From: Hexactinellida sp. DTS-2022
Lineage: Eukaryota > Porifera > Hexactinellida
Assembly: GCA_028753945.1 (NCBI GenBank)
Contig: JAPNXP010000003.1
Coordinates: 806,001-870,000, forward strand
Direction: 5' to 3'
DNA: 64,000 bases
Every line of letters begins with the position of its first letter. Positions within the stretch are counted from its first letter, which is position 1. The position numbers were made by a program, and so were the translations under genes. The notes under the pieces are model-generated. The model made no database searches, had not been told where the DNA came from, and saw only the letters and a list, made by a program, of their open reading frames with translations. Positions 24,377-35,925 of the stretch are shown in pieces.

Positions 24377-24822
24377 TTGGACAAATAAGCATAATTTAAG
24401 TCAAATCAATGTTGACTATGTTAAGCATCATAGTAAGTGGACAGTTTCTCTCCCATGGGCTGGAAGTGCATGTTGAATTGTGGTTCAATATTACAAAAAT
24501 AAACATAACTTTTGTAAAACAAAGTGAACTAGGACAAGCAATATACTAAGTGGACAGTCTCACTCTCTCCCAGTCCGTAAGTGCTAGATAAATTTCGACA
24601 AATATGCAGGATTAGATTCAAAACAAAGTGAACTAGGACAGGCAATATACTAAGTGGACAGTCTCCCTCTCTCCCTGTTCGTCGTGCTAGTTAAATTGTG
24701 GGTCTATATTTGATATATAATCATAATTAGAGTCAAATCAAAGTGGATTGGGACAGGCAATATACTAAGTGGACAGTGTCCCTCTCTCCCTGTCCGTAAG
24801 GGCTAGATAAATTGTGTGTTTA
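24377..24822 (+). repeat. Satellite array, third block
   Basis: Four monomers of mixed type, ending in mid-monomer at 'attgtgtgttta', where the Ginger element is inserted. Confidence 0.92.
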
Positions 24823-25230
24823 TGTTGCAGTGTAAGTGCGAATTTGGTGTATTCGCGAATACACCAGTGTAATCGCGAATACACCAAGTTGTTGATGTAT
24901 TCGCGATTACACCAGTGTAAGTGCGAATCAATAGATCACTAATTGATTCGTACTTACACTGGTGTAAGTACGAACTATTTGACCTACAGATTTCTGACAA
25001 TTTAGTGGGAAATTTCTTATTTCACAATCAATCAGATAATGACACTGGTAGAAAATAGCGTTGCGTGCATATTATGATGTAACACTTGTGATTTGTTATA
25101 ATATACGATATTTAGAACACTACTTAAAAATAAGTAATATAAATAAGACAATAGTTGTATAAATGTAAGTGTATCTAAACGCAATAATGGCTCGGAAGAA
25201 AAGAGGCTTTTCCAGGAAAGTATTGAAAAC

Positions 25231-25712
25231 GTGAGAAAGAACGTGAACTCTGAACTGTATTCTCGTCAGGATATTGAAGAAAAGATAAGGACACTATCTT
25301 CAGCCAAGCCAAGCAGTGGAAAAGAACTTTCAAGATGGCATAGAACACGTCAGAGGTATACCACAGTACAATTCCAGACTTCATCAATTCTCTATTTGAG
25401 GGGCAAGAATGGCACAACAAACAAACGTGTAGTAGCATTAGAAGATCTCTATGATACTATTAAAAATGTCCACATTGATCAAAATCATAGTGGTAGGACC
25501 GGATTATATAAACGAATTTCATCACTGCTGCATGGAGTTACAGAAAAGATTTGTCAGCTTTTCGTTTCCCACTGCAAGATATGCCAACTTAAGAAATCGA
25601 GGAAGTCCATTAAATCCCTTGTTGTCAAACCCATTTCTTCTTCGTCATATTTATCTCGCGGACAGATTGACTTGATTGACTTTTCAACTGTATTTCCTGA
25701 AGACAATGCACC
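25231..25712 (+). CDS. Ginger integrase, N-terminal part (zinc-binding domain, first catalytic Asp)
   Basis: Encodes a basic N-terminus followed by an HHCC zinc-binding domain (HIDQNHSGRTGLY, then CKICQLKKSRKS) and the start of the catalytic core, RGQIDLIDF, whose aspartate is the first of the D-D-E triad. This is the integrase type shared with KRBA2-like proteins and Ginger transposases. The likely start codon (ATG at 25188, ARKKRG) is in a different frame from the body, so there is one frame change close to the start. The frame ends inside the MULE at 25830; residues after 25712 are MULE sequence. The rest of the domain is at 28982-30446. Confidence 0.85.
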
Positions 25713-25975
25713 GCATCCGCACATTTTGATCAAAAATCCATGTCGAATTTTGATCAAATTTGACATGTCGAACTTTGATCAAATCAGAAACAGAGTTGAT
25801 TTGATCAAAGTTCTACTGTATGCTGCCTAAGTAGAACTTTGATCAAATTCTAAGTAAATTTGATTTGATCAAAGTTCTACTGTTTGCTGCCTATGTAGAA
25901 CTTTGATCAAATTCAAAGTAAATTTGATTTGATCAAAGTTCTACAATTATGTAGTGATGTAGAAATCTGATCAAT
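25713..25975 (+). repeat. MULE left inverted repeat
   Basis: Contains repeated TTGATCAAA cores and the blocks 'gtagaactttgatcaaatt' / 'aatttgatttgatcaaagtt', each itself palindromic, in roughly 66-bp tandem units. The matching copy is 28711-28973. Such repeated cores may be transposase binding sites (inference). Confidence 0.9.
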
Positions 25976-26235
25976 GATTAGAAATAATTCAATTAAAATT
26001 AGTCAGGTTATTGGGATGCTGTAAGGATTTGATCAATTTGATGTTCTAGGATTTCTTCATCATCCCGCAACTTTCTTATTGCAAGAATAATGAAATTATT
26101 AGTGTTTATGCTTGTACAGTTTTTATGAGGTTTCACATGGAAAATTATTCAATGTACCTAATATATAAACGAATAAAATAATGAAATTTGGTAAAGATTT
26201 TTAGTTCATTTTATCAAGACTGCATAAGCTTAGAG

Positions 26236-27443
26236 ATGGAATACCGAATTATTGAAGGTAAAAAACTGGGATCTCGCAATTATGAGTGTGATAGTTTCTT
26301 GTACAATAAATCTTCTACAAAAGATCATTGTATCTATTTGAGGTGTACTCTATGGAGAACCAAAGGAATAGAATGCCCTGGATTTGGCAATATAATTCAT
26401 GAAAGTAACCTCTTCCATCTTACTAAAAACCACATTCACACAAAAGAATCTTATCAATCGGAAATAATTATCCTTAATAATAAAATTAAACGTGCTGCAG
26501 AAACCTCAGTCGAGAATTTGCGATTAGTTTTTGACGATGTCACGAGCGGTGATCAAGCTGGCGCTTTAATTAGTTATCGACATGTACGAAATACTATGCT
26601 GAAGAGAAGAAGGATTGAGATTCCAAGAAATCCCAAGACACCAGAAGAATTTGATAACATGTTGAGACTCACTCGTTTTACATCAAACTTTCGATCTATA
26701 GTAGTTATCCCCAAAGGTTTCGCAGCTATTTTTGTTTCGGACTTAATGCTTTCGACTCTAAAAACCACGAAAAGTGTTAATTTTGACGGGACTTTCTATG
26801 TTGTACCGAAATTATTTTACCAATTATTTATCATATTTATCCAAATTGGTCATCATGCTCTACCAGCCATTCATGTTCTAATGTCGCAAAAAAATCACTT
26901 ATTGTATGAAGCTACTTTGAGGAAAATTGTGGAAATTGTCCCAGATTTTCATCCGGAATTGGCAGTAGGTGATTATGAACGAGCACCAAGGAACGTATTC
27001 CGGGATATGTTTCCTCAAATAAACATGTCTGGTTGCCTCTTTCATTATTGTAAGGCGATATGGGGCAAGGTACAAAAGCTACAACTTACATCCTATTATG
27101 CGAAAAATTCCAATTTCCAAAATTGGGTTAAGGAGATAATGAGTCTGCCACTCCTACCTCAAAAGGATATTATATCGGTATTTCATATTCTAGTAAGCAA
27201 TATGTCGTCACTAATGCTTAGCCCAACAGATGCACATCTTCTCACTAAATTTAAGGAGTATGTTAGAAAGGAATGGATAATGAGAGATGATTTGTCCGTT
27301 TATCATTCAGTTCACAAAACAAACAACTGTTGCGAAGTTTATCACAGAGGTTTGAAATCGATTATTCGTGTAAAAACACCGAATATATGGACATTTATGG
27401 AAATGCTTGAAAGGATAATTGTAAAATATGACCTGGAGTATGG
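26236..27443 (+). CDS. MULE transposase: FLYWCH-like finger plus DDE core
   Basis: I chose the ATG at 26236 (MEYRIIEGKKLGSRNYECDS) because the frame is open only from a non-ATG codon upstream. Residues about 10-70 form a FLYWCH-type zinc finger (FLYNKSS, YLRC, GIECPG, HLTKNHIH). The Mutator-type catalytic region follows: NFDGTFYVVP (first Asp), AVGDYERA (second Asp), MSGCLFHYCKAIWGKVQ and TNNCCEVYHRGLK (Glu); all three catalytic positions are present. The protein is cut after YDLEYG by a hAT-like MITE at 27444-28110. The reading frame continues after the MITE at 28119 with a RING finger. Confidence 0.88.
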
Positions 27444-28110
27444 CCGCAGGGTTGCCAATCCAATCCAATCGAGAGAACTTATCGATTATCGATTGCTGAA
27501 TTTTGTATCGATTGGATTATCGATTGGATTGCCTAAAGTCTTCATCGATTGGATAATTATTGACGAATTTTTATCGATTATCGATTTTCTTTCGATTTTT
27601 TCGAATTTTTCGATTTAGCGAGTAAAGGGGATAAATTATAATAATATACATAATCGATAGAAAATCGATAAATAATTGGTAGAAAATCGATAAATAATCG
27701 ATAAATTATCGATAGATAATCGATAGTAAATCGATAAATAATTGATGAATAATCCATAAATAATTGATAGATAATCGATTATTAAAATAATAAAGTCTAT
27801 AAATAGTCTATAAATTTAATCGAAAGAGATCGACAAGTAATCGATAAATAAGCGATAGAAAATCGATAAATAATCGATAGAAAATCGATAAATAATCGCT
27901 AGAAAATCGACAAATAATCGATAGAAAATCTTTTGAAAATCAATAAATAATCGATAAAAAATCGATAAAATATCGATGATTTTCATCGATTATCGATTGG
28001 ATTGGATTGTCAGATCATATCATCGATTGGATTGGTTATCGATATCGATTGCCAAAATTTACATCGATTGGATTGGATTATCGATTGGATTGGATTGGAT
28101 TGGAAACCCT
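27444..28110. mobile_element. hAT-like MITE made of ATCGAT repeats, in the MULE gene
   Basis: Flanked by GAGTATGG (27436-27443, 28111-28118), an 8-bp target duplication. Near its ends are AGGGTTGCCAATCCAATCC and GGATTGGATTGGAAACCCT, which fits hAT termini of the CAGGGTTGCC type; the left end has three or four extra bases. The interior is almost wholly built from ATCGAT-containing units ('aaatcgataaataatcga', 'atcgattggatt'). Confidence 0.8.
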
Positions 28111-28118
28111 GAGTATGG

Positions 28119-28512
28119 GAGGTTATTGAACGGCTTAGAAAATGGGGAGAGAAGGAAAAAGGATATTGAAAACGAAAAACTAAGAATTATTTGCAGAGAA
28201 AAACTTGAAAGTAAAGAATATACTCCTATACAATATCTTAAAGAAATATCTTACACAGTGGGTAAAAATCATAGTTCTGATAGATGCCTCTACTATTCCG
28301 ATTGTGAAGAGAGTGATGAGGATATTGAAATCAATGAAGAACCTTTGGTTAATCCATGCGTTATTTGCTTGCAAAACAGAATATCTACATTTGTATTCTT
28401 ACCCTGTGGGCATGCACAAGTTTGTGGAAATTGCGAGATCAATTTCACACCAGGAGACAGATGTCCGACTTGTAGGTCCAATATAACAAGCAAATTAGAA
28501 ATTTTTCAATAA
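28119..28512 (+). CDS. MULE transposase C-terminus with C3HC4 RING finger
   Basis: The frame after the MITE starts RLLNGLENGERRKKD, a charged segment like the end of MULE transposases, then an acidic stretch (YSDCEESDEDIEINEE) and a C-terminal RING-HC finger: CVICLQNRIS, FLPCGHAQVC, NCEIN, CPTCRSN, ending SKLEIFQ. The eight zinc ligands (C-C-C-H-C-C-C-C) are all present. The arrangement resembles the RING of IAP-type ubiquitin ligases. The stop codon overlaps an AATAAA signal. A RING finger fused to a MULE transposase is unusual to my knowledge; ubiquitin ligase activity is only inferred. Confidence 0.88.
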
Positions 28513-28710
28513 ATTCGTAAGTTTTCTAGCTGACTCATAACTCACCATTAATCCATTATTTTTCTTTCGTATGTTTCTTCATAATTATGCTCTCATTATA
28601 ATCTGCTCATTTATTATTATTTATGTATCATTTTCAAATGCTAGTCCTACTACATTTAATTTGTCTTTATATAGATAAACGAATGGTAAGCATTGTTATT
28701 TTATAGAACT

Positions 28711-28973
28711 GTTGATCAAATTTCTACATCACTACATAATTGTAGAACTTTGATCAAATCAAATTTACTTTGAATTTGATCAAAGTTCTACATAGGCAGC
28801 AAACAGTAGAACTTTGATCAAATCAAATTTACTTAGAATTTGATCAAAGTTCTACTTAGGCAGCATACAGTAGAACTTTGATCAAATCAACTCTGTTTCT
28901 GATTTGATCAAAGTTCGACATGTCAAATTTGATCAAAATTCGACATGGATTTTTGATCAAAATGTGCGGATGC
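28711..28973 (-). repeat. MULE right inverted repeat
   Basis: Near-perfect inverted copy of 25713-25975, ending TTTTGATCAAAATGTGCGG then ATGC, next to the second AATGCACC. Confidence 0.9.
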
Positions 28974-28981
28974 AATGCACC

Positions 28982-30446
28982 CTATAAATGGCTTCTCGTA
29001 TATCAAGACCATTTTACAAAGTTTGTCCGTATACGTGCATTAGTGAATAAGACTGCTGAAGAAGTTGCAAACACTCTAATGGATTTTTTCTGCGATTTAG
29101 GAGCTCCGCTTATCCTTCAGAGTGATAATGGACGGAAGTTTAAAAATTCACTACTGTTTAACATGCTGAATGAAAACTGGCCGTCAACAAAAATCATTCA
29201 TGGGAAGCCGCGTCATCCTGAAACTCAAGGCTCAGTGGAAAGAGCTAACCAAGACATCAAACGTCACTTCACTGCCATGATGTTCGAGAACTCGGACAAC
29301 TCTTGGGTTAAGTATGTCCGCCAAGTGCAATATAAGAAGAACACCAGCTTTCATAGCACAGTTGGAATGACTCCATTTCAAGCGCTTGTACATCGTAAAC
29401 CCTCTCTAGGCCTCACAGAACTCGGTATTCCCATTGAAGCGATAGATAACATCTGGAGTGAAGAAGATCTAGACCTCGTCACTGAGGAAATGAATAATCA
29501 ATTTACTCCGTTGATACCTGAAGAGTATGACAACCTCTGTGAAGTCCATCACTATGACAGACAGGACCCAGTCATTACTTTATATTCAAATCCATCTGAC
29601 CTTTATATGGAAGAAATATCGCTTCCTCCTTCGTCAAATCTTCACGTTTTCGAGGAAAATACTCACCCCGAGAGTCCAGGAATTTCTAAATTCCCACCAA
29701 TAAACCCCTCCCATCAATCTCAAGATTCTATTCCACCCCAAGTTTCTATAAACGAACCCACTAATTCGATTAGCTATGAAAATTTAGCAATTGAAACCAA
29801 CTCTCCACTACAACCTGAGGACACACCAGAATGTGCTGAATGTAACAACGAGACTTCAGGAGCGCATCGTTGTCCAGGGTGCAAACGGTACATGCATGTT
29901 TTTTGTGGGAGATCCAATGGTGAAGAAGGGTTTGGAGCTGGCATATGGTGTACTAAGTGTGACTTGCATCGGTTACAACGAGAAAGTGAAGTGGAACGGA
30001 TTGGAATTAAACGTCGCCAGAACAAACTCCATAGCAGGATGCTCAAGAGTAGCGCGAGTAAAGTGACTTCAGCCGATGTTGGGGATACAGTCATAATTCC
30101 AATATCAAAGCCCGATGTCATGATTCCACTTGGGAGCAAAAACCTGATGGGTGTAATAATGGATAAAGATGAAGATATGTATAGAATCGGTACTGATCAA
30201 GGAAAGTTGGAATCCAGATATACACGTAATCAGTTTGTTGTTTGTCAGACAAAGTTCCAGAAAATTGATTCTGTTCCTGATGCTATAATTTCGCAGACCA
30301 CAGCAATGCAAAATGCATCAATGTTCGTCCTGCAATCTTGTAAGTGTAAGAATTGCTCAAATTTCAGATGTTCCTGCAGAAGATCGAAGATTAGTTGCAA
30401 TTCAAGGTGCCATAATGGGAAAGCTTGTAGAAATAAGCACATCTAG
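28982..30446 (+). CDS. Ginger integrase, core and C-terminal zinc fingers
   Basis: Continues the integrase core right after the second MULE target copy: YKWLLVYQDHFTKFV, then LQSDNGRKFKN (second Asp) and HPETQGSVERANQD (Glu), with 37 residues between D and E by my count. Then a variable, Ser/Pro-rich linker, a PHD-like zinc finger (CAECNNETSGAHRCPGCKR, MHVFCG, IWCTKC) and a C-terminal cysteine cluster (CKCKNCSNFRCSCRR...CHNGKAC) like the CXC/tesmin motif. The stop is at 30444-30446. This portion is open throughout about 490 codons, so the insertion that killed the element may be fairly young. The frame upstream of 28982 belongs to the MULE end. Confidence 0.88.
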
Positions 30447-30727
30447 ATATCTAGATTTTTTTCGTGATTAGTATTTAAGCAGTAATTCGCAAAGAACCTT
30501 CCTTCACCCCTATATATGGGTGTTTCCTACGTCGTTTGAAATTAATTACGATACAATTAGATATTGAATAGTTCGTACTTACACCAGTGTAAGTACGAAT
30601 CAATTAGTGATCTATTGATTCGCACTTACACCAGTGTAATCGCGAATACACCAACAACTTGGTGTATTCGCGATTACACTGGTGTATTCGCGAATACACC
30701 AAATTGGCACTTACACTGCAACATTTA

Positions 30728-31464
30728 TATTAGACAAATATGCAGTATTAGATTCAAAACAAAGTGGACTAGGACAGGCAATATAGAAAGTGGACAGTCT
30801 CCCTTTCTCCTTGTTCGTCGTGCTAGTTAAATTGTGGTTATATTTTAGATAAATAATCATAATTAGAGTAAGACCAAAGTGGACTAGGACAGGAAATATA
30901 CTAAGTGGACAGTATCCCTCTCTCCCTGTCCGTAAGGGCTAGATAAATTGTGTGTTAATATTAGACAAATATGCAATTAATGATTCGAACCAAAGTGGGA
31001 CACGAAAAGCAATATACCCAGTGGACAGGCTCCCTCTCTCCCTGTCCGTAAGGGCTCGATAAATTGTGTGTTTATATTCGACAAATATGCAGAATTAGAT
31101 TCAAAACAAAGTGGACTAGGACAGGCAATATACTAAGTGGACAGGCTCCTTCTTTCCCTATTCGTTGTGCTAGTTAAATTGTGGGTATATATTAGATAAA
31201 TAATCATAATTAGAGTCAAATCAAAGTGGACTAGGACAGGCAATATACTAAGTGGACAGTCTCCCTCTCTCCCTGTCCGTAAGGGCTAGATAAATTGTGT
31301 GTTTATATTAGACAAATATGCAGTATTAGATTCGAACCAAAGTGCGACACGATAAGCAATATACTAAGAGGACAGTCTCCATCTCTCACTGGCCGTAAGC
31401 TCTAGTTAAAATGTGGGTATATATTGGACAAATAAGCATAATTAGAGTCAAACCAAAGTTGACT
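30728..31464 (+). repeat. Satellite array, fourth block
   Basis: About six monomers, starting in mid-monomer right after the Ginger element and ending at 'gactacgtta', the same point ('cacgTTAA') where the 18712 MITE is inserted. Confidence 0.92.
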
Positions 31465-32564
31465 ACGTTAATGACTAAATTATCAACAATTGATTAAAAA
31501 AACAATCAAAAAGTGAAAATTTTAACCTTCATGCTCGATGATCTCATTCGAGGGTACGATTTCTTGGACATTTTTTTCTCAGACACCCGAGGTGCTAAAA
31601 ACAAAATATCGTCTCAAAATACTCGCAATACCCGACTTCCTATCCTTCAATAATACATTTCGTGACCCTAACACGCACCGTTTTCAAAATGATCCATATA
31701 TGGGCATGTAATGTGCCCAATTTTGATGACGTATCAAATTTCCTCCATCCTAAAGTATAGACGCTTGAGTTTGGGTCTAACCATCTAATCACATCAATAT
31801 CCCATTAAGAACAGATTGTAAGAACAAATGGGACCATTATCCAATTGGTTACAATCATATAAATTCACATGCCCATATAAGGTGGTGTCATTTCAGTGAT
31901 GTGAGCATAAACCCTGAAATTAATTAATATGCGAGAGCTTAGCTCTAACTTCCTAGAAATATCAATAATCCATTTGAAGTCCGAAGGTAAAGTTTAATAT
32001 GGTATAATACACTTTTCCTAGATGATTGCAAATCCTCAGTACCATTTTTATAGGAATATTTGGATTGACCTGATGCCGTCCCAGATGCCCGACTTCTTTG
32101 AGAAATATTCAATAGATTAAGACTAAAAGAATTTATACACAATAAATGATACTTATTTTAAAGTTTGGATGTTTTTCTTCATAAATCTGCATTATTTACT
32201 GAGCATGAGATAATAAGGAAACATCGTCAGATTGAGCAAAATATACACTTTTTCTGCCGCCGGAGGCTTGATAAATAAATATTGGGACTGAAAAGCAAAA
32301 AATAAATAATTAAGAACATAGAATAATTACAATAGATATAGTAGAAGCACTTTTGAGAATTAGAACATTTTAGAACACATATAATATATTTCCAAATACA
32401 TATGAATAGTGTTATATTGGATAGACGCTAATATACTATTTTTAAATAATCAATCTCCAGACAAAGAATTCACTTTGACAATGAAATTACAATATTTCTA
32501 TTAATATATTTAAATGCTAGACCACAGGAGTAGAACAACTAAATATATACTCACTAGAAGATAC
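31465..32564. mobile_element. Relic of TTAA-C internal sequence
   Basis: Follows 46270-46950 and, inverted, 35940-36560. Shared blocks are 'tcagacacccgaggtgct', 'aatacccgacttcctatcc', 'ccatatatgggca' and 'gcttagctctaa'. Its left junction is the satellite TTAA, but the usual CGGTGTCC end is absent. No coding capacity. Confidence 0.6.
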
Positions 32565-33868
32565 CAGGGAATGAAAGGTTCACGAACGAACAGAATTGAC
32601 GTAATTCCGTTCATCTTAAATTGACGCACGTTCAGTTCGTTCAAGTTCACCTCCTAACTTCAGCTCCACCAGCGTTCGTTCAGTTCGTTCACGGGCTAAT
32701 CCGCGTTCGTTCAATCCGTTCAATCCGTTCAATTAAGTTCGTTCAATTAGTTCAGTTCGTTCAGTGTACAGTGAGTGAGTCGAACTATTCCGTTTATGAT
32801 AGACTGTTCGATCCTCCATACTGTTATTGAAATTCAGGTTAAGGTTAAATTACCCCACGGGAATGAAATCTCTTGTATTAATCTGTAATTGTTAGAAATA
32901 GATCAAGGTACGATACAAAGCAATAAACAAAAAAGAAAATGTCTCAATATATTATACTTTTTATTTTTTGTCGGTTTCAATATTTGGCTAATACAAATCT
33001 CCCATAGGGCGATTTCAAAAAGTGGTGGTCGATATTATAGTGTAATTTGGCAATGCGGCCATCAATGTTTGTTATCAGAATCAATATTGAAAGATTATAA
33101 GCGTACGGAGTTGGTAGTTGGTTTACATTTTTGAATTATGACTCTGAAATTATTTTTCAAACATTTTATCAAATATCTCATAAAAAACATGACCTTTTTA
33201 ATGATTTCTTTAGTTCAAAAGGTCGCAACTTTTTTTATTTAGGTCAAATCAAAATTCTAAACCAGTCACCTACAGCATATAACGATGATCTATGTGATAT
33301 ATCGCACATAATATGTCTTTAGCTAATAATGATCTTGAGATCGACACACTTATCAGGTGGAGTCTGAAGAAATCCCCCTATGGGACTTTTGTATTACCAT
33401 AAAACTGCACGCCCCATAAAATCGAATTTATTCAAAATAATTCGATTTCGTTTTCAGTTCGATATAGCTATAATGTCTTCTATTATATATGTGAAAATTA
33501 AACATCTTACTTCAAAACGAAATTTATGTGTTTTTTTACATGAATCTGCCGTAATTTAACCTTAAGAAGCTAGAATCTAAGCAAAGAGTCATGAGTCCAC
33601 TATGGATGTCCGGAATTATCACTTTTGCAGTCACCTATCATATTTAATAAATTTATATTTATAATTCATCTTTATTCAGTTTAGTTCGTTCAGTTCAGTT
33701 CTTTCAATCCGTTCAATCCGTTCAATTCAGTTCGTTCAGTTCGTTCAATTGCCGTTCGGAAACCGTTGGCGTTCGTTCAGTTCGTTCACCGTGAATTCGT
33801 TAAATGCCCTGCGTTCAGTTCGTTCAATTCATGCACAATAAGTTCGTTCGTGAACTTTTCCTTCGCTG
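32565..33868. mobile_element. hAT element with GTTCA-rich ends, target GAAGATAC
   Basis: Starts CAGGGAATGAAAGGTTCACG and ends GTGAACTTTTCCTTCGCTG, with GAAGATAC on both sides (32557-32564, 33869-33876). The first and last 250 bp contain many copies of GTTCA/GTTCGTTCA ('cgttcaatccgttcaatcc'), probably subterminal transposase sites. No transposase; a TTAA-A MITE occupies its middle. Confidence 0.9.
32843..33561 (+). mobile_element. TTAA-A MITE, complete copy (719 bp)
   Basis: TTAA at 32839-32842 and 33562-33565; ends GGTTAAATTACCCC and CCGTAATTTAACC. This is the reference copy for the family in this window, with 'aatctcccatagggcgattt' left of centre and 'cccctatgggacttttgtat' right of it. Confidence 0.9.
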
Positions 33869-33912
33869 GAAGATACCCATAGTATTGATAATATTGATTG
33901 CCAGGATACCGT

Positions 33913-34245
33913 TAGATGTATGAAAGGAAAAGACGTATTCAAAATTCAAAAATGTAAACCGTCTACCAACTCGTACCGCTTGTAATCTTTAAATATTGAT
34001 TCTGATTGCAAACATAGTGGGCGGCATTGCCTAAATTTCGGAAATATACGACCACGACTTTTGGAAATCCCCCTATGGGAGATTTGTATAAGAATATTTT
34101 TGAAATCCACAAAAAGTGAAAAATATATTGGATAGAAGCAATTTATTTTTGTTTTTTTTGCTTTGTAACGCATAGGGATCTGTTTCTCACAATTACATGT
34201 CAATACAAGTAATTTCTTTCTGTAGAGTAATTTAAGTTTCAGGTA
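33913..34245 (-). mobile_element. TTAA-A MITE fragment, inverted
   Basis: Inverted left half of the family ('aaaaatgtaaaccgtctacc', 'ccctatgggagatttgtata', 'gtaatttaag'). The right half is missing. Confidence 0.7.
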
Positions 34246-35213
34246 TACTCTAGAGCACTTCTACCAAATATATTTACCCGAATTAATAAAATTTTTACAG
34301 CGTTTACTTCATCTTCTAGATGGCAAAAATGCAAAAATATTCGATCTAGGTAACTCAGTGAAATTTTATTTTTCTATAAAATCGTATTTGCGGGACGGAT
34401 AAGTTTTTCCTGTTAACCGTACACTGCCGGAGTGATTATCAGAAAAATAGCATACCCTGTAGTTCTTTGTATTTAATATTTAGAAACTATTAATTTGAAA
34501 TCCAACAAGAGCACAATGATATATCACTATGGTAGAATTTTTGAAAAAAATGTACTTTAGGATTCGACAAAAAGTGATGACACCTACTTTCTCTTTAAAT
34601 CGATATAACGCCGTAAACATGTATGTAATCCTTTGTTTCTAAACTTGAACAATGACGACTATCTTATTAGTTATCAAATCTCAAAAATTGAATAAATCCG
34701 ATTCACTAAGCGAAAGTTACATCATTTTTTAACGGTGTCCGTAACATGATCATAACTTTTTACTATGGGGCTATGCCTTTACACTTATTATTTCGCTCTT
34801 CTTACCTGTTCTCTGGGATTAACTTTTGTGATGAAAACATATTTAATTTCATTCTGAAAGTAAATTCTTGTTAGAGCTAATATTATTTTAAAAATAGAAT
34901 AAGAGCGTCTATGCTGTATAACACATACAATAAGAAATTTATAAGCAAATATACTTGTTCTAGAATGTTCTAATTCACAACAGAGCTTCTATTATACCTA
35001 TTGAACTAGGTTAACCGACCCGATTGGTGATTAATCATTTCTACGATTCCAGATTTATTCTGACATCGTCCGTGCACAGATTATATTGATAATTTAAAGA
35101 TTTATTCGGTATTTTGCATACTATTCTGCTAATACTTCATTTTTGATGAAACTGAATCTTGGACATTTCAGAGCAAGCATCATATATTGTGTAAAAAAAA
35201 TATTAAACCTTAA

Positions 35214-35925
35214 GGTTAAATTACGGCAGATTCACCCAAAAAACACATGAATTTAGTTTTGAAGGTGGGAGTTTGAATTTCACATATATGATGGAAGACA
35301 TTATAGCTATATCGAAACTGAAAACGAAATCTAATTATCTTCTATAAATTCGAAATTATTGGGCTTGCAGTATTATGCTAATACAAAAGTCCCATAGGGG
35401 GATTTTTTCGACTCCACCTGATAAGTGTGTAGTTTGCAAGATCATTATTTGCTAAAGACCTGTACTGTGTGATCTATCAGAAAGATCATCGTTATGGGCG
35501 GTTGGTGAGTGGTTTAGAATTTTGATAAGATCTAAATAAAAAATATTGCGACCTTTTGAAACCAAAAAATGAATAAAAAGGTCATCTTTTCATGCGAAAT
35601 TTGATAAAATGCTTGATAAAGCATTGTCATAATTCAAAAATGTAAACCGTCTACCTACTCCGTACGCTTATAATCTTTAAATATTGATTCTGATGACAAA
35701 CATTGAAAATTGCATTGCCAAATTACCGCATAATATCGACCACCACTTTTGGAAATTGCCCTATGGGAGATTTGTATTAGCCAAATTTTGAAACCGACAA
35801 AAAATAAAAAGTATAAAAGATAGGGACATTTTCTTTTTGGTTTATTGATTTGTATCGTATAGGTATATATTTCTCACAATTACAGATTAATACAAGAACT
35901 TTCATTCACGTGGGGTAATTTAACC
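35214..35925 (-). mobile_element. TTAA-A MITE, third level of the nest
   Basis: TTAA at 35210-35213 and 35926-35929; ends GGTTAAATTACGGC and GGGGTAATTTAACC; inverted relative to the copy at 32843. Confidence 0.88.

Larger units (their letters stand above)
25713..28973 (+). mobile_element. MULE (Mutator-like) transposon with long palindrome-rich ends
   Basis: Inverted repeats of about 263 bp (25713-25975 and 28711-28973), ends GCATCCGCACATTTTGATCA and its complement, flanked by AATGCACC on both sides (25705-25712, 28974-28981; a ninth base C is ambiguous). 8-9 bp is the MULE target size. The ends contain about three 66-bp units with the palindrome TTTGATCAAA. It encodes one transposase, interrupted by a 667-bp MITE. 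Confidence 0.92.
24823..30723 (+). mobile_element. Ginger-type DNA transposon 1 (5.9 kb) carrying a MULE
   Basis: Termini TGTTGCAGTGTAAGTGCGAA and CACTTACACTGCAACA; inverted repeats of about 154 bp (24823-24976 and 30570-30723); target duplication TTTA (24819-24822, 30724-30727). Removing it restores the satellite 'gtgtttatattagac'. TGT...ACA ends, a 4-bp duplication and a single integrase-type transposase with no reverse transcriptase define Ginger. Each inverted repeat is built from short palindromes such as GGTGTATTCGCGAATACACC. The gene is split by the MULE at 25713-28973. Without the MULE the element is about 2.6 kb. Confidence 0.9.

Noticed and set aside
25554-25766. Minus-strand ORF MSNLIKIRHGFLIKMCG
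   Set aside because: Arises from the palindromic MULE inverted repeat; the same peptide start appears on the plus strand at 28920.
32621-32830. ORF rich in VQFVHGLIRVRSIRSIRSI
   Set aside because: Direct translation of the GTTCA/TTCGTTCA end repeats of the hAT element.
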